Shown here piece by piece: positions 1 to 11,584 of a stretch of DNA of 64,000 bases. The notes beneath the pieces were generated by a model. The model had not been told where the DNA came from. It searched no databases and saw only the letters and a list, made by a program, of their open reading frames with translations. How positions within the stretch are numbered: the first letter of the stretch is position 1; each line of letters begins with the position of its first letter. Position numbers and translations under genes: made by a program. The DNA comes from Chondrosia reniformis (lineage: Eukaryota > Porifera > Demospongiae > Chondrillida > Chondrillidae), in NCBI GenBank assembly GCA_947172415.1, contig OX359193.1:2226501-2290500 (forward strand), written 5' to 3'.

Positions 1-280
1 ATCATTCCATATACACGTTACACAACATTTTGCCTATCACAGACTTCTTCAGGTGTGATAACAAATAGTCTAAGTGAGAAAGCTCTACCTATAAACACTC
101 CTAATAGTCACTGATGCATGTAGCAAGTGACATCAAAAAATGGTGACCTCAACTCCCGATCATAGGGTCTGTGATGTCATGGAGGTCCATCCCCTTGTCT
201 GTATTAAAGGTGAAACACTGTGTATATTCTACACTTATGGGGTGCCAAACTGGTCAAAATAAGTTAGCAATTTAAAGTAT

Positions 281-1213
281 ACTCACAAGTGGGGCGGGCA
301 CACTCACAAGTGGGACGGGCACACTCACAAGTGGGGCGGGCACACTCACAAGTGGGGCGGGCACACTCACAAGTGGGGCGGGCACACTCACAAGTGGGAC
401 GGGCACACTCACAAGTGGGACGGGCACACTCACAAGTGGGACGGGCACACTCACAAGTGGGACGGGCACACTCACAAGTGGGACGGGCACACTCACAAGT
501 GGGACGGGCACACTCACAAGTGGGACGGGCACACTCACAAGTGGGACGGGCACACTCACAAGTGGGACGGGCACACTCACAAGTGGGACGGGCACACTCA
601 CAAGTGGGACGGGCACACTCACAAGTGGGACGGGCACACTCACAAGTGGGACGGGCACACTCACAAGTGGGACGGGCACACTCACAAGTGGGACGGGCAC
701 ACTCACAAGTGGGACGGGCACACTCACAAGTGGGACGGGCACACTCACAAGTGGGACGGGCACACTCACAAGTGGGACGGGCACACTCACAAGTGGGACG
801 GGCACACTCACAAGTGGGACGGGCACACTCACAAGTGGGACGGGCACACTCACAAGTGGGACGGGCACACTCACAAGTGGGACGGGCACACTCACAAGTG
901 GGACGGGCACACTCACAAGTGGGACGGGCACACTCACAAGTGGGACGGGCACACTCACAAGTGGGACGGGCACACTCACAAGTGGGACGGGCACACTCAC
1001 AAGTGGGACGGGCACACTCACAAGTGGGACGGGCACACTCACAAGTGGGACGGGCACACTCACAATCGAGGCAGGCACACTCACAATCGAGGCAGGCACA
1101 CTCACAATCGAGGCAGGCACACTCACAAGTGGGACAGGTACACTCACAAGTGGGGCAGGCACACTCACAAGTGGGGCAGGCACACTCACAAGTGGGACAG
1201 GCACACTCACAAT
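281..1213. repeat. 21-bp minisatellite, about 44 copies
   Basis: This is a head-to-tail array of a 21-bp unit (ACTCACAAGTGGGACGGGCA plus C). Most inner units are identical. The left edge has GGGGCGGG variants, and the right edge has ATCGAGGCAGG and GGGACAGG variants. Because 21 is a multiple of 3 and the unit has no stop in some frames, it reads as a 7-residue peptide repeat on both strands, so the long open frames here come from the repeat and are not genes. Degenerate copies in the opposite orientation follow at about 1252-1300. Confidence 0.95.
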
Positions 1214-1300
1214 CTAGATGATGATGAGGTCAAAATGTGTCAGAAGATTTCAAGTACACTTACAAGTGTACCTGTCCCACTATTGAGTGTGCCTACCTCA

Positions 1301-2238
1301 TATATTTTTACCTGCTTTGCACCCCATATATACGTACATTAATGTATTGAATGGTTTAAGCTCAACATTATTCAGAATCCCATCCAAAAATACAAATGTA
1401 ATTCAAAATTTGAACTGGTTGGTTCTTGCAAATTGGATTACTAATGCTTTACAGTGATAGTTCTCTGTCACAGTGATTTGTCGATCAATTATGTGATTTA
1501 ACCTTTTGCCAATTATAACACAAATGAAGATTCGATAATAGAGAAATAGATAAGTAGATATGTACACAGGCTGTAGCAGGAAGGTAGATAGAATCATCAC
1601 TAACTGGTATGAATGTGGCTCTACTTAGTTTGTAGCTAGGGCAAGACAGCGGTATGAATGGAGCTTTGCTAGATGGCAATTATATTTTTACAACCCACTT
1701 TACTGATATCTTCAATTGAATTTTTTGAAATCAAACTAGACTGCCTTTCAAAAACTTTCAAAGGATTGAAATAATCTTGAGACAGTTGTTCTGTAGGGAG
1801 ATGTTTAATAACAGTACAGTCTTGCGAAATTGAAGTGAAAATCGAAACAAAAATATCATAATTCCATAGATGATATAAACCTAATTATGCACCTTTACCT
1901 AGAAAAACTATAAATGTATAACAGAAGGAAAATTACCCTCTATATTGAACAGTGCAGGTCGTAACTACATTTCTAAGCTCACCATACAGTTTTGGTCTTT
2001 TATTGTACAAGTTATATGTAAGTACACAGATCAGTAATAACAAACTACACGAATAACAGCAGAATTTTCTGTTAGAAAGCAGCGAACGTCCCATTTCTTG
2101 TACGTGACCGATGCCTACTGTAGCTTGTCTGGCTCATCTGATCATATAAGATCTATGTATAGACTTGTGGCGACTAAATGGAGTTTACGGATGTAAACGG
2201 AGTTAATGTACGAGTGGAGATCACGGCTGCAATCCGGG
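1301..2238. other. spacer, nothing recognised
   Basis: This is AT-rich sequence with only short random open frames. I see no repeat, splice pattern or domain. Confidence 0.5.
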
Positions 2239-2368
2239 AGAAACCCGCAAGAATGGGAGCCGTACATGATCGAATGTTTGGAATGGTTAGGTAGTTACTA
2301 TAGGTTACTATCATTAGCTGACGTTAAACGAACGAAGGCAACAACTACGAGAGCTCGAGCTAAATTTA
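2239..2368 (+). repeat. 130-bp direct repeat, left copy
   Basis: This block recurs at 3571-3700 with only a few mismatches, starting AGAAACCCGCAAGAATGG and ending GCTCGAGCTAAATTTA. The pair flanks the 152-bp tandem array. It could be the ends of a retroelement or a tandem duplication. Neither copy shows TG..CA ends, so I do not call it an LTR. Confidence 0.85.
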
Positions 2369-2391
2369 TCTATTAGACACGAGAGGTTACT

Positions 2392-2658
2392 TTGACTATG
2401 GCCACGGGTGAGGTACCAGAGGTTCCCGCTACTTCCTGCAATTCTATGGAAACGGCTATTAAGTCGTTGACGCAGGTGGTGCAGAATTTGCAGCAGCAGC
2501 AGTCCACCTTTAACAAGTCGTTATTGGAGCTATCCGGAAAAGTTGCCCAGCCCTCGGTACAACTATCAGGGGATACGCAGCAAGCTCTAGTAGTCGAAGT
2601 TGCGTTTGTAGTGTTTTGTATGCTTCTATGTATATATGTGTTGTTTTTGTATAATTGA
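2392..2658 (+). CDS. hypothetical small ORF (88 aa)
   Basis: I do not recognise this ORF. It starts MTMATGEVPEVPA, runs through a Gln-rich, probably helical stretch (around residues 25-45) and ends in a hydrophobic segment (around residues 70-86) that could be a membrane helix. It begins 24 bp after the left 130-bp direct repeat, so it may belong to the same repeated structure. It could be a chance frame. Confidence 0.15.
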   Translation: MTMATGEVPEVPATSCNSMETAIKSLTQVVQNLQQQQSTFNKSLLELSGKVAQPSVQLSGDTQQALVVEVAFVVFCMLLCIYVLFLYN

Positions 2659-2898
2659 CTATACATGTAAGTGTTATTGAGTCCAAGTGTTATAGCTGTT
2701 TTTAGTTGTAGGCTATTTGGCAGGAATTTAGTCGGTTACAGAAGTGGTGAATTCTATTGCTGTTGAATGTCAGTATGAAATTCAGTTATGAGTTGAGGTT
2801 TTGTGTATTCGGCGTTTCTCAGTTTATTCAAGAGTTTCTAGTTTAGTTTTTTGATGCTATGAAATATGATAGTCAGCAATGTAGTAACAGTGACAGTT

Positions 2899-3495
2899 TC
2901 AGTTCAAAGTTTGTTTGAAGTCAAGTGAGATGTCAATGTGTCAGTATTTACTGATTGAACACAGTATTTGTTTTAAGGAGTTTGAAGTTGTTGCACTTGT
3001 ATGATAGTGCTTTTGTTAACAAGTTGGAGATGGTGGTAACAGTTATAGTTTCAGTTCAAAGTCTGTTTGAGGTCAAGTGCGATGTCATTGTGTCAGTATT
3101 TACTGATTAAACACAGTGTTTGTTTCAAGGAGTTTGAAATTGTTGCACTTGTATGATAGTGCTTTTGTTAACAAGTTGGAGATGGTGGTAACAGTTATAG
3201 TTTCAGTTCAAAGTCTGTTTGAGGTCAAGTACGATGTCATTGTGTCAGTATTTACTGATTAAACACAGTGTTTGTTTCAAGGAGTTTGAAATTGTTGCAC
3301 TTGTATGATAGTGCTTTTGTTAACAAGTTGGAGATGGTGGTAACAGTTATAGTTTCAGTTCAAAGTCTGTTTGAGGTCAAGTGCGATGTCATTGTGTCAG
3401 TATTTACTGATTAAACACAGTGTTTGTTTCAAGGAGTTTGAAATTGTTGCACTTGTATGATAGTGCTTTTGTTAACAAGTTGGAGATGGTGGTAA
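2899..3495 (+). repeat. 152-bp tandem repeat, 4 copies
   Basis: The motif TCAGTTCAAAG recurs at 2899, 3051, 3203 and 3355, giving an exact 152-bp period. The first unit is the most diverged; the other three are nearly identical. Each unit ends with AACAAGTTGGAGATGGTGGT, and the last breaks off there. Homogenisation of the inner copies suggests recent tandem duplication. Confidence 0.9.
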
Positions 3496-3570
3496 AATGA
3501 GATGGTGAAAATCCTCCTTGAGTGGAGCCAAGCCAGAGTGATGGAGAGGGAAGAGAACTGGTACAGAAGA

Positions 3571-3700
3571 AGAAACCCGCAAGAATGGAAGCCATATGTG
3601 ATCGAATGTTTGGATTGGTTAGGTAGTTACTATAGGTTACTATCATTAGCTGACGTTAAACGAACAAAGGCAACAACTACGAGAGCTCGAGCTAAATTTA
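3571..3700 (+). repeat. 130-bp direct repeat, right copy
   Basis: This is the second copy of the block at 2239-2368. Here it lies inside a small open frame (3502-3759, 85 aa) that I do not recognise and do not call as a gene. Confidence 0.85.
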
Positions 3701-3759
3701 TGCCCACCCTATTAGTTAAATGTTCCCACCCTCTTTACTATGATTTACGACTGGTATAG

Positions 3760-4444
3760 TGTTAGTTGGTGAATTTGTGCATGCATAAGGCATCTTGTGG
3801 GGCTGGTAAGTAGCTTTCGTAGCTTCATACTAGTCAAGCTGGAAGTATTTCAGGGAGAACAGAATAGGGGTAAGGGCAAGGGCTATGTGAGTTGCATTTA
3901 TTTTGTCTAGCAATTTGCAAGTAGGTGAAACCCCTCATCCTATTTCTCCATGGTCTATGACCATGTGACACGGTCCAAGGAAGGAAGCGTTGCATGCCCC
4001 TAAGCAAAACCCTTCAACGGGGTACTTCCGATGTTGGACCGGACCGCCAAAGCCCTAGGCATGCATCATACTATGATACCAAAGGCAAATGGGTGACAAA
4101 GGGGGGAGTAGCCGAAAGCCATGTTGAGCAAGGAACATCGCACCAACAGGAGAGTATTAGGTGAGGAACTCACCTAATCATTATCGCAACAATAGTATAT
4201 TAAACTACTAATGTGGTCACCGTTATTAGTGACACATGCATGTGTATACACTAGGCCAAGCTGGGCCCATGAGTCATGCACTAATTATATATTTATATAG
4301 TCTAGGAGGTACAAATATCTGTCTGTAGTTCCATGAGAGCTTCTTGCTAATTCCTTCACTTTGTCTTCAATGCTTTACATGACTATATCCTTAACAAATG
4401 TATGTTTCTTATTCGTCATTTTTTAATTGGTACACGCAATAGCA
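3760..4444. other. spacer with a short perfect hairpin
   Basis: There is no gene here. The part at about 3940-4190 is more GC-rich than its surroundings and ends with a perfect hairpin at 4156-4178 (arms ATTAGGTGAG / CTCACCTAAT, loop GAA). A LINE endonuclease remnant follows, so this could be the 5' part of that element, but nothing proves it. Confidence 0.4.
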
Positions 4445-4700
4445 GTTGATGAAATTAGAATTTTTTCATGGTATAAATAAAGATTTAAAAGCTAAGATAA
4501 CAAAAGACATGGAACCGGATGTAGTAAAAATCTGTGAAACATGGTTACTAACACAAGAGATTATTTCAGTAGAGGGATAAACTCGGATTGGAAAAAGTTA
4601 AGGCATCTAATAGAGCTAAACATAATTCTGGGGGAGTTTTGAAAACTGTCAATAATTCAATTATTCTAGGCAATCAACAAGATCATGCAACAACAATGAC
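4445..4700 (+). pseudogene. LINE endonuclease remnant
   Basis: This is a broken fragment of the apurinic-type endonuclease of a non-LTR retrotransposon. One frame reads MEPDVVKICETWLLTQE up to a stop at about 4578. After a +1 shift it continues through a Gly-Tyr-like turn to SNRAKHNSGGVLK. The pattern PD-V--I-ETWL followed by NR----GG-VL is the conserved endonuclease core of L1/CR1/RTE-type elements. The frame break and the missing reverse transcriptase make it dead. Confidence is limited by its short length. Confidence 0.55.
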
Positions 4701-4707
4701 AGGTGCA

Positions 4708-7700
4708 TTAGTTACTACACAACTTATCACAGAACAGTGTATCAGAAGCTATTGCAACATTCCTAGGTGATATTGCATCATCAAAGAGTGGTTCCAACTT
4801 GGCTCCTATGCCATGCTCCTTCAAATACAATAATCTATCCAACAAGACCAAACTCTCTATAGCACCTTGCAAACAGACCTGCAAAGACTGTAGAGATAAA
4901 AATATAGTGTATAGTGTACTAGTACATGACAGGTGATGACAATTTCCCACACTCTGCATCCTAGGTCCTATTTTAGGGCTTTACATGCTAGTATATATAG
5001 CTTCTAGCATCCTAATTTTAACTTTACCACTGTTCAGGTACGTATTTGTCTACTGCTTCCTGATTAGTTAGCTTAAACTGTGACATGTAATATATGTTCA
5101 CAGCAAGAAAGCACTCACTGTGTGATCAAACAGGGATGTATAGTTAAAATTTGAAATGTGAAATTTGCACAACGTGAAGGGTCACAAACAATACAGTACA
5201 GTATACCCTATGCCTATATACATTGCAAGTTACAATATACTAAGGTAATCTAATATAATCTAATATAATTAATTAATTCATATGACTCCAAGAAAGGACC
5301 TAGAAACAAAATGGGCATATTATCATAAAGTTTAGGGTATAAAACTCATTTTAAATTAAGGGATTTTTTCAGGCCTTTGTTTGGTAGAAAACGGAGGACA
5401 AAGTCTGCATATAAAATGGAAATTTATATTGAAACAATGTGTTATATTGATACAAATTTCAATTGGTCAGATCACTTTGAATCCAACATATATGATGGTA
5501 CATGCGTATAACAAACGTCTGGCGAAATTTAGCTTAATTAAAATTGCTAAATAATCGAGGTATAATGAAGAATTCAAGGTTATGATTGCACACTTTGGTG
5601 ATGTGGAGTGATATCTTTCTATTGTGTCACCGAGCTTAAATTACTAAAGTTTTAATACTTTAATATAGGAACAATTCTGCCTCAAACTTAACGAAAACAA
5701 ACCTTAACTATATAACTCGCTTATTCGGTAGCTCCTTCTCGTAGGAGAGCATCAACTTGTCATAACCGTTCGCGCAAGGATGATCTTATTTTGCAACGAG
5801 TCAGCACTTAATTATCAATATAGATACATTAGCACTCACTGTAAACACTTCTACAAATGGAACATATTCTTTAAACTCCCTATATGTTTCCATGACAACA
5901 GTATTATACACTGAAAGGTCAGGAAGACCTACAAAACAAAACACAACTACATGTAGTAAGGCTTGAAAGAAGTACAAAGAGAAATGATGGCTGTAGCCAA
6001 AGCTGTTACTTGGATCACATACCTGCTGTCATGTAACTTCCTCTTAGAACTTCTTCAAAATAATTTTCAAATGTTTCCATGGCAACATCTTTTATTGGTC
6101 TCCTTTTAGTTCTTTTAAGAGCATTAATACAGTTTGCTAAAAAGAAGAATGCGAGTGCTGGTGTATTTACATGTAGCTACAATGAAACATCTACTGAAAG
6201 AGTCTCCAAGCAAAGGGTATACTCTTTACATTGGGTGCTTTTAAATCCATGAATTAGTTTTCCTTTGAGCTATGTTAGTGGTACATACCCCAATAACACT
6301 CATATTGATATAATCTTAAATGCTTCCTAAAGTAGATAGGTTTACCTCTGAAAGTAAACAAACTTCAAATATTGGCAGGTCAACAAGTCAAGCATAACAG
6401 ATATGATGAAATGGTAAATTTCTGTTATGACTTTCTACCACTAAGGTTGTTGAAATAGTAAACACACCAACCAATGGGGGGGGCTGAGATTTCAATGGTT
6501 ACCTCAAAATTTCCATTTCCATAAAGTTTTGGTCAATATCCCAAACTTCCTTACCAGTGATGCTTGAGTTTGACCAGGCAACTCCAACTCCCAAAATCCT
6601 TATTAATGTAACAAGACATACTTTGCCATATTAGCCTGCCTGTTAGCTACACACTCATACGTAATCTATATAGGATAATTATTATAGTACAAGTTTTATC
6701 TTTATATGTTAGTCAATCAAAATGGTGGTATAGACTGGTCAAAACGCATTAAAAACAAGTTTGTGTGGTATGACATTGTTCCAATTTACAAATAGACATC
6801 TGTTTAAAGGGGAATTTTTCAATGTAAAATGTCGGTTTCCATTGATATCCAGTTTGAATCCCTATTGACCAAGTTCTGATTAACTAGCTTCTACTGTGCT
6901 AAGAAAACACTTTAACAAAAACATTATTCTAATTGATAGACTGACAACTATAAAATGGTACTGGATATGTGCATACAAGTGATTAGCACCTCTTTCCATT
7001 CCAACTTCAAGTATTGCTCTGTACGCTACTCTTTTTGAGTGTAAAATGTGATCTCTTTCATCTTGACCTAACCATCTAATTTATAATAGACACAGTTAAT
7101 CTCAAGACTTGTACTAACGGAATAGAGTGAAAGTATTGGAGTTTAACGAGTAAGTGCACATTCCCTTAGAAGACTAACTTAGAAATAGTTTCCTGAGCTG
7201 CAAGTCTCATTCCAAAAATATTAATACTGAAGTTGGGACTTTTCTTACTGACTAGGGAGAATTCCTGTCTCAAAACTGAACTCAATGGAAAATATTTGAA
7301 GCTTGACCCCGGACAGGATGGTTGTAATGTCATCTTATGGTAACAACAGCTGATAAGAACAAAGGGAATTGTTAGACCTGATTTCCTTAGATCAATCAGA
7401 GCATTTAGAGCTAAAGGTGTTAAGTCTGCACAGCTATGTAGACCAGCAATGAAAACATTTCCACCTATTAATAGAGGGTATCAGAAAGGAGATTTGTACA
7501 GGCACCACTTACTGTACGTATATTATGTACAGCATATACAAAGGTAAAACACTGTATACTGTGTATAGCATATACAAATGTAAACACTATATACTGTGTA
7601 CAGCATATACAAAAGTAAAACACTGTATACTGTGTATAGCATATACAAATGTAAACACTGTATACTGTGTATAGCATATACAAATGTAAACACTGTATAC

Positions 7701-10700
7701 TGTGTATAGCATATACAAATGTAAACACTGTATACTGTGTATAGCATATACAAAGGTAAACTCTGTATGCTGTGTATAGAACATACGTACAAAGGTATTA
7801 CACTGTATATTGTGTACAGCATATACAAAGGTAAAATAATGTACATATATATTGTGTATGTCCTTCGAGAAAATCGGAGAGCACTCAGGAACAGGGAAAT
7901 GATGGCCTCAAAACCTGCTGAACATGTGTTCATCTCAAGTCACCAGAAGGACTTATCCAAAGCCAGGGTGATAGATGCCCACCCCCTCACCCAGACCTGT
8001 TATTTGTTGGAGTCCTGGTATATCCAACATGAGCCTCTCAATAGGGGAAGGGGCCTAATGCCAGGAATCTACGCCACCCTATTGGACTGATATCACTCTC
8101 TACTTACTATTATTTGATTTTGCCAACTTGTCATTTTACGTATTAAGGTTCAATGTATTGTTTTACTTGTACTTCCCATTTTTCCCCTTATTTACCACTG
8201 TATTGTATCTCACGTGACCTATCACTATCTGTCTGCATTTTGTACTTATACACTAGTGCTTGTATTATTGTCATTACTGATGAAGGTTGTCCAAACGTGT
8301 GAGGGAACCATTTCATGTCAGCTAGCGTTTACGAGTAATCGAATTCAAATAAGCTTTCCTAGCCACTTAGGATTATAAAAACAATGTATATTGTGTGTAG
8401 CATTATATATATACCATACAAAGGTAAAAATTTCTAAACTGGTGCCATTGTTATTTAGTACAAAACACACAGCAAATATGTAAAAAATATACGTATGCCT
8501 CAGTATGCACAAGAATAACCCAATATCATCCTGAACCTACGTATAATAACCTGCAGCTGACAAGGCAAAGGAGTATATGAATAGAACAGACTGAAGGGTA
8601 AGCATATAGAGTATCAGATATGGAATAGACTTCCTTACTTCCTCTCTACACCAGGACAAATGCACACTCATAGAGAAGGAAGTATATTACACATACTCTC
8701 GCTAGGAGTGCATGTTACATACATAGAGACTCACTTTTACTAGCCTCTCTAGCTATCAGCTGTATAAAGGTTCTTTTTGAGGATTCACTATCATCCAATA
8801 TCAATGACACAGTGGAAAAGCTGCCAGGATAACCAATCTGATTGCCTTTATCCTCGTATTCATCTCTATCCTTTTCTATAAAACTACATTTGGCGTGTTC
8901 CCTGGCGTGAAAATTTAAACAGTGACAGTAGCTATGAATGTCTTTATCTGTGGGGCTATGAATATCCATTTGTATGGCACTATGCTCATCAACCAGATTG
9001 AGAGAACTCTTCTCATTTTGACTAGTGTCTGTTGAAGACAGACTGATACAGCCACTTGAAGGATTGCTACTATTATCAGTCAATTTGCTTGATGTAGCTA
9101 TCAATTTTTTCATTCTATCTGCTGCCACAGAAACACGTCCAGGTTCACATTCTATGCCAACCACATTCAATCCACACTGTACTGCTAAACATTGTCCAAG
9201 GTACCCCTGTACACAGCATACAAAGAGGAAATGAAAATAATAACAGGTATGGAGGAATGCTAATCAACTGAGTCATTAAAAATTTTAAATTGTCATGAAA
9301 CATGAAATTTGTGCATATGTACATGGTTAATGAAACAGCCAATGCAAAGTTGGTATATACAGTCGACTCCACTTGTAACAAACTCGCTCATAATGAATTT
9401 TGGGTTATAACGAACGATTGTCTAAAAACCATTTCCTGTCCATTCAATTCCTTCTGTTTATAACAAACAAACTTCTATTATAACGAACGTGTTAACTTAT
9501 GATTATGTACGTATGTGTGAAGCCAAAAACGGCTTTATTTATCAATCTTAAACCAAAGTTACTGGACAAAGTGGATAAAGGGAGGAAGGAGAAGGGTATT
9601 TGTGATGAATTTTCAGTTGAAAAGTCCACCCTGAGTACCATTAATATACTATTTTACGTAATTTTAATTTTGTAAGCATTCTACAGCTGTTTACTGTATT
9701 CATACTGCACTGATGAGTAGTTTATTTGTATAGTTATATACAAATAAAGTACATTTGGTTATAAAGAACTTCTTTTATAAAGAACAATTATGCTGGGGTT
9801 TTGGTGTTGTTATATCAGGAGTCGACTGTACCAGAAATATTTGTAATGGCAGATAGGCAAGATTAGTGAACATACCAGTCCTGATCCTACATCGACAACA
9901 CTGTTACACTTTGCCTTTTGGCACATATTGTTGATGTAGCCTGATAACCTACTGACCTAATGAGGCAAGAGCAAACACACTACACTATATGAATACTTAC
10001 AATGTAAAAGATTAGGCAGTGGGAGCTAATGGTAACTGTAAGAAATTTGTTGAACACTAATATCCCTGATAGAGTAGAGTGCCATGGCTACATTTCTAGG
10101 ATGATCTCAAAGTTCACCCTATATAAGTGTTTTGTCTCAAGTGCAAGTAAGGTTAAATTCAGCTGTGGAAGGTCTATTGACCAAAACGTCCTCAAACTTA
10201 TGTAAATTGTTTCACTCTGCTACGGAAAGCTCATATTGTAAACTTCATTGACATTCCTGTTTTGGTAACCATTTTGTTTCATCTAGAGATCTTTGGCAAC
10301 AACATTTGAGTAACCAACCGCTGGTACATGGGGGAATAACTTAAGGTCACTTGAGTGATACCACCAACAAATTTACACCATTAAGAGCTCCATTCTAACT
10401 CACTTCATGTAGTTTCTTTGGGTTCATTCCTCGAGCTACATCTTTGCCAATAACCAGCTCACAATGTTTCACTTCCTGACTTACCTCCCTAACAACAGAG
10501 AACATGCGACAGGCAGTGATGAAATGTTCCAATGACTTAGGACAGCCATCGGGAGGTTTCACAGGTAGAATACTCAATTCTTTTATAGACAAACCGTATA
10601 GGTAATCAGACCACTAGATATGAGAGAATAATGAGACAGAATAATGAGACAGAGGGTGAACACCACAGATAGTGAATATCAATGGGTCCATTCACGCATT

Positions 10701-10973
10701 TAGTCTTCACTACACCTCTTTAGGTAAGCGTTTCCATGTCTTTTCTTTGAAAATATGTGTCAGCTGTACATCATATATCCACTGATGGTCAGCTATTACG
10801 TTTAGCAACTGCTTTGCCTGCCACTTAGAATCCATCCAAGTATTGCGTAACAACGTAACTGCTGATGTGGTCGTAATATGGTGAAGACTAAACGTCATCG
10901 CTTCGACATTTGTACGTATTCGAAACGGTGGATGGTGTGTGTTGTTCGAAGGATTGGCCACGGCAGAATTCAT
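4708..10973 (-). CDS. METTL25: METTL25-like methyltransferase-like protein, 10 exons, 607 aa
   Basis: Exons (transcript order): 10973-10716, 10613-10404, 9956-9876, 9206-8735, 7464-7179, 7075-6977, 6598-6555, 6136-6023, 5928-5840, 4878-4708. All introns are GT-AG, every phase agrees and the total is 1824 nt with a stop, close to the length of human METTL25. Visible features are GMNPKKLHEVSRL before a Rossmann motif I (VVDVGSGLG, about residues 176-184) split by intron 3, then GLHSCADLTPLAL, the Cys-Cys-Tyr-His motif with a downstream FPLSS, and a C-terminal LDRLLYLKE...FDDAISPRN block. Known family: METTL25/METTL25B are Rossmann-fold methyltransferase-like proteins; the substrate is not evident from the sequence. 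The smallest exon (44 nt) fits the phases but is the least certain. The introns hold a pogo-type element, a minisatellite and a Penelope-like fragment. Confidence 0.9.
7514..7855. repeat. 35-36-bp minisatellite in METTL25 intron 4
   Basis: About nine copies of a unit built on ACTGTATACTGTGTATAGCA followed by TATACAAATGTAAAC are arranged in tandem. Another diverged copy lies at about 8379-8430, beyond an inserted fragment. The many overlapping open frames here come from the repeat. Confidence 0.85.
7862..8378 (+). mobile_element. Penelope-like retroelement 3' fragment
   Basis: The open stretch reads AEHVFISSHQKDLSKARVID, then a Leu-Glu-Ser-Trp-Tyr-Ile motif, a Leu-Asn-Arg motif and a terminal Tyr-Ala-Thr-Leu-Leu. 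The order H...D...A.VID...LEsWyI...NR resembles the C-terminal GIY-YIG-side tail of Penelope-like elements. A short 3' UTR with ACTGATGAAGGTTGTCCAAA follows. The reverse transcriptase is absent, so this is 5'-truncated. It splits the minisatellite, copies of which lie on both sides. Confidence 0.5.
9360..9828 (+). mobile_element. pogo/Tigger-type element (internal deletion derivative)
   Basis: Inverted ends CAGTCGACTCC.../...GGAGTCGACTG are each flanked by TA, the Tc1/mariner-pogo target. The interior keeps a transposase scrap (about 9548-9642: KLLDKVDKGRKEKGICDEFS) that matches the CENP-B/pogo N-terminal helix-turn-helix pattern. At 469 bp it cannot encode a transposase and would have needed one in trans. 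It lies in intron 3 of the METTL25-like gene. Confidence 0.85.
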
Positions 10974-11584
10974 TTTGACAGTGACATTAAGTTAGTTGGA
11001 GAGATAATGACTGAGTACGAGAAGCTTTCAGGTGGGTTGAGCATTTAGAGTAAGCAATCAATAATCGTATCTCGAAAGCTATAAACTTCAAATGAACATA
11101 ATTCCAAAGACCTTTCTAAGAGAACATAGTGTGCACCATCAGGGGTTCCTATCTCACTGCATGTTTGCGCTAGAGACGAATGAAGAGGTGGCCGAAAATA
11201 TCGATATTCATCGATCCGCTGTAACTAAAAATGGATATGTATATTAAAGCCTTCGGGCTGCGAAGCTACGCTAAATATTCCGCAGCTGTATTCTTTTTAG
11301 AAGTGAGAGCTATAACGTTATTATTGAGCATGAGTCGTTTTTCGTGGCTCTAGAGTCAAGCCATGATCAACAAATTTACTTAATTAGCACGAGAGGGGTG
11401 TGAGGAATTTTAATTAGGGGAGGGGGGAATATCAATTATTGAAATGTTATAATGAAAATAAGAGTTATATGGTGTTGCTTGTGCCTAGGACACAGGTTTA
11501 ATAATGGTTTAAAAAGAGCATTAAATCCTGGCAAGGCTGATAATATATATAGGGTGCAATATAACAAGTACAATTAACATTATG
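10974..11584. other. METTL25 upstream region, no other gene seen
   Basis: This region upstream of the METTL25 start codon should hold its promoter and 5' UTR. It has no obvious TATA box or gene. A short palindromic run (AATATCGATATTCATCGAT) lies at about 11198. Confidence 0.4.

Noticed and set aside
281-1213. CRISPR-like regular repeats
   Set aside because: The units are contiguous with no spacers, and the window is animal DNA.
272-1221. Two 310-residue open frames on opposite strands
   Set aside because: They are translations of the 21-bp minisatellite and have no other sequence.
2239-3700. LTR retrotransposon with 130-bp LTRs
   Set aside because: The repeated blocks lack TG...CA ends and the interior has no retroviral-type domains.
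7468-7933. Several overlapping Tyr/Cys-rich open frames
   Set aside because: They arise from the 35-bp minisatellite in an intron.
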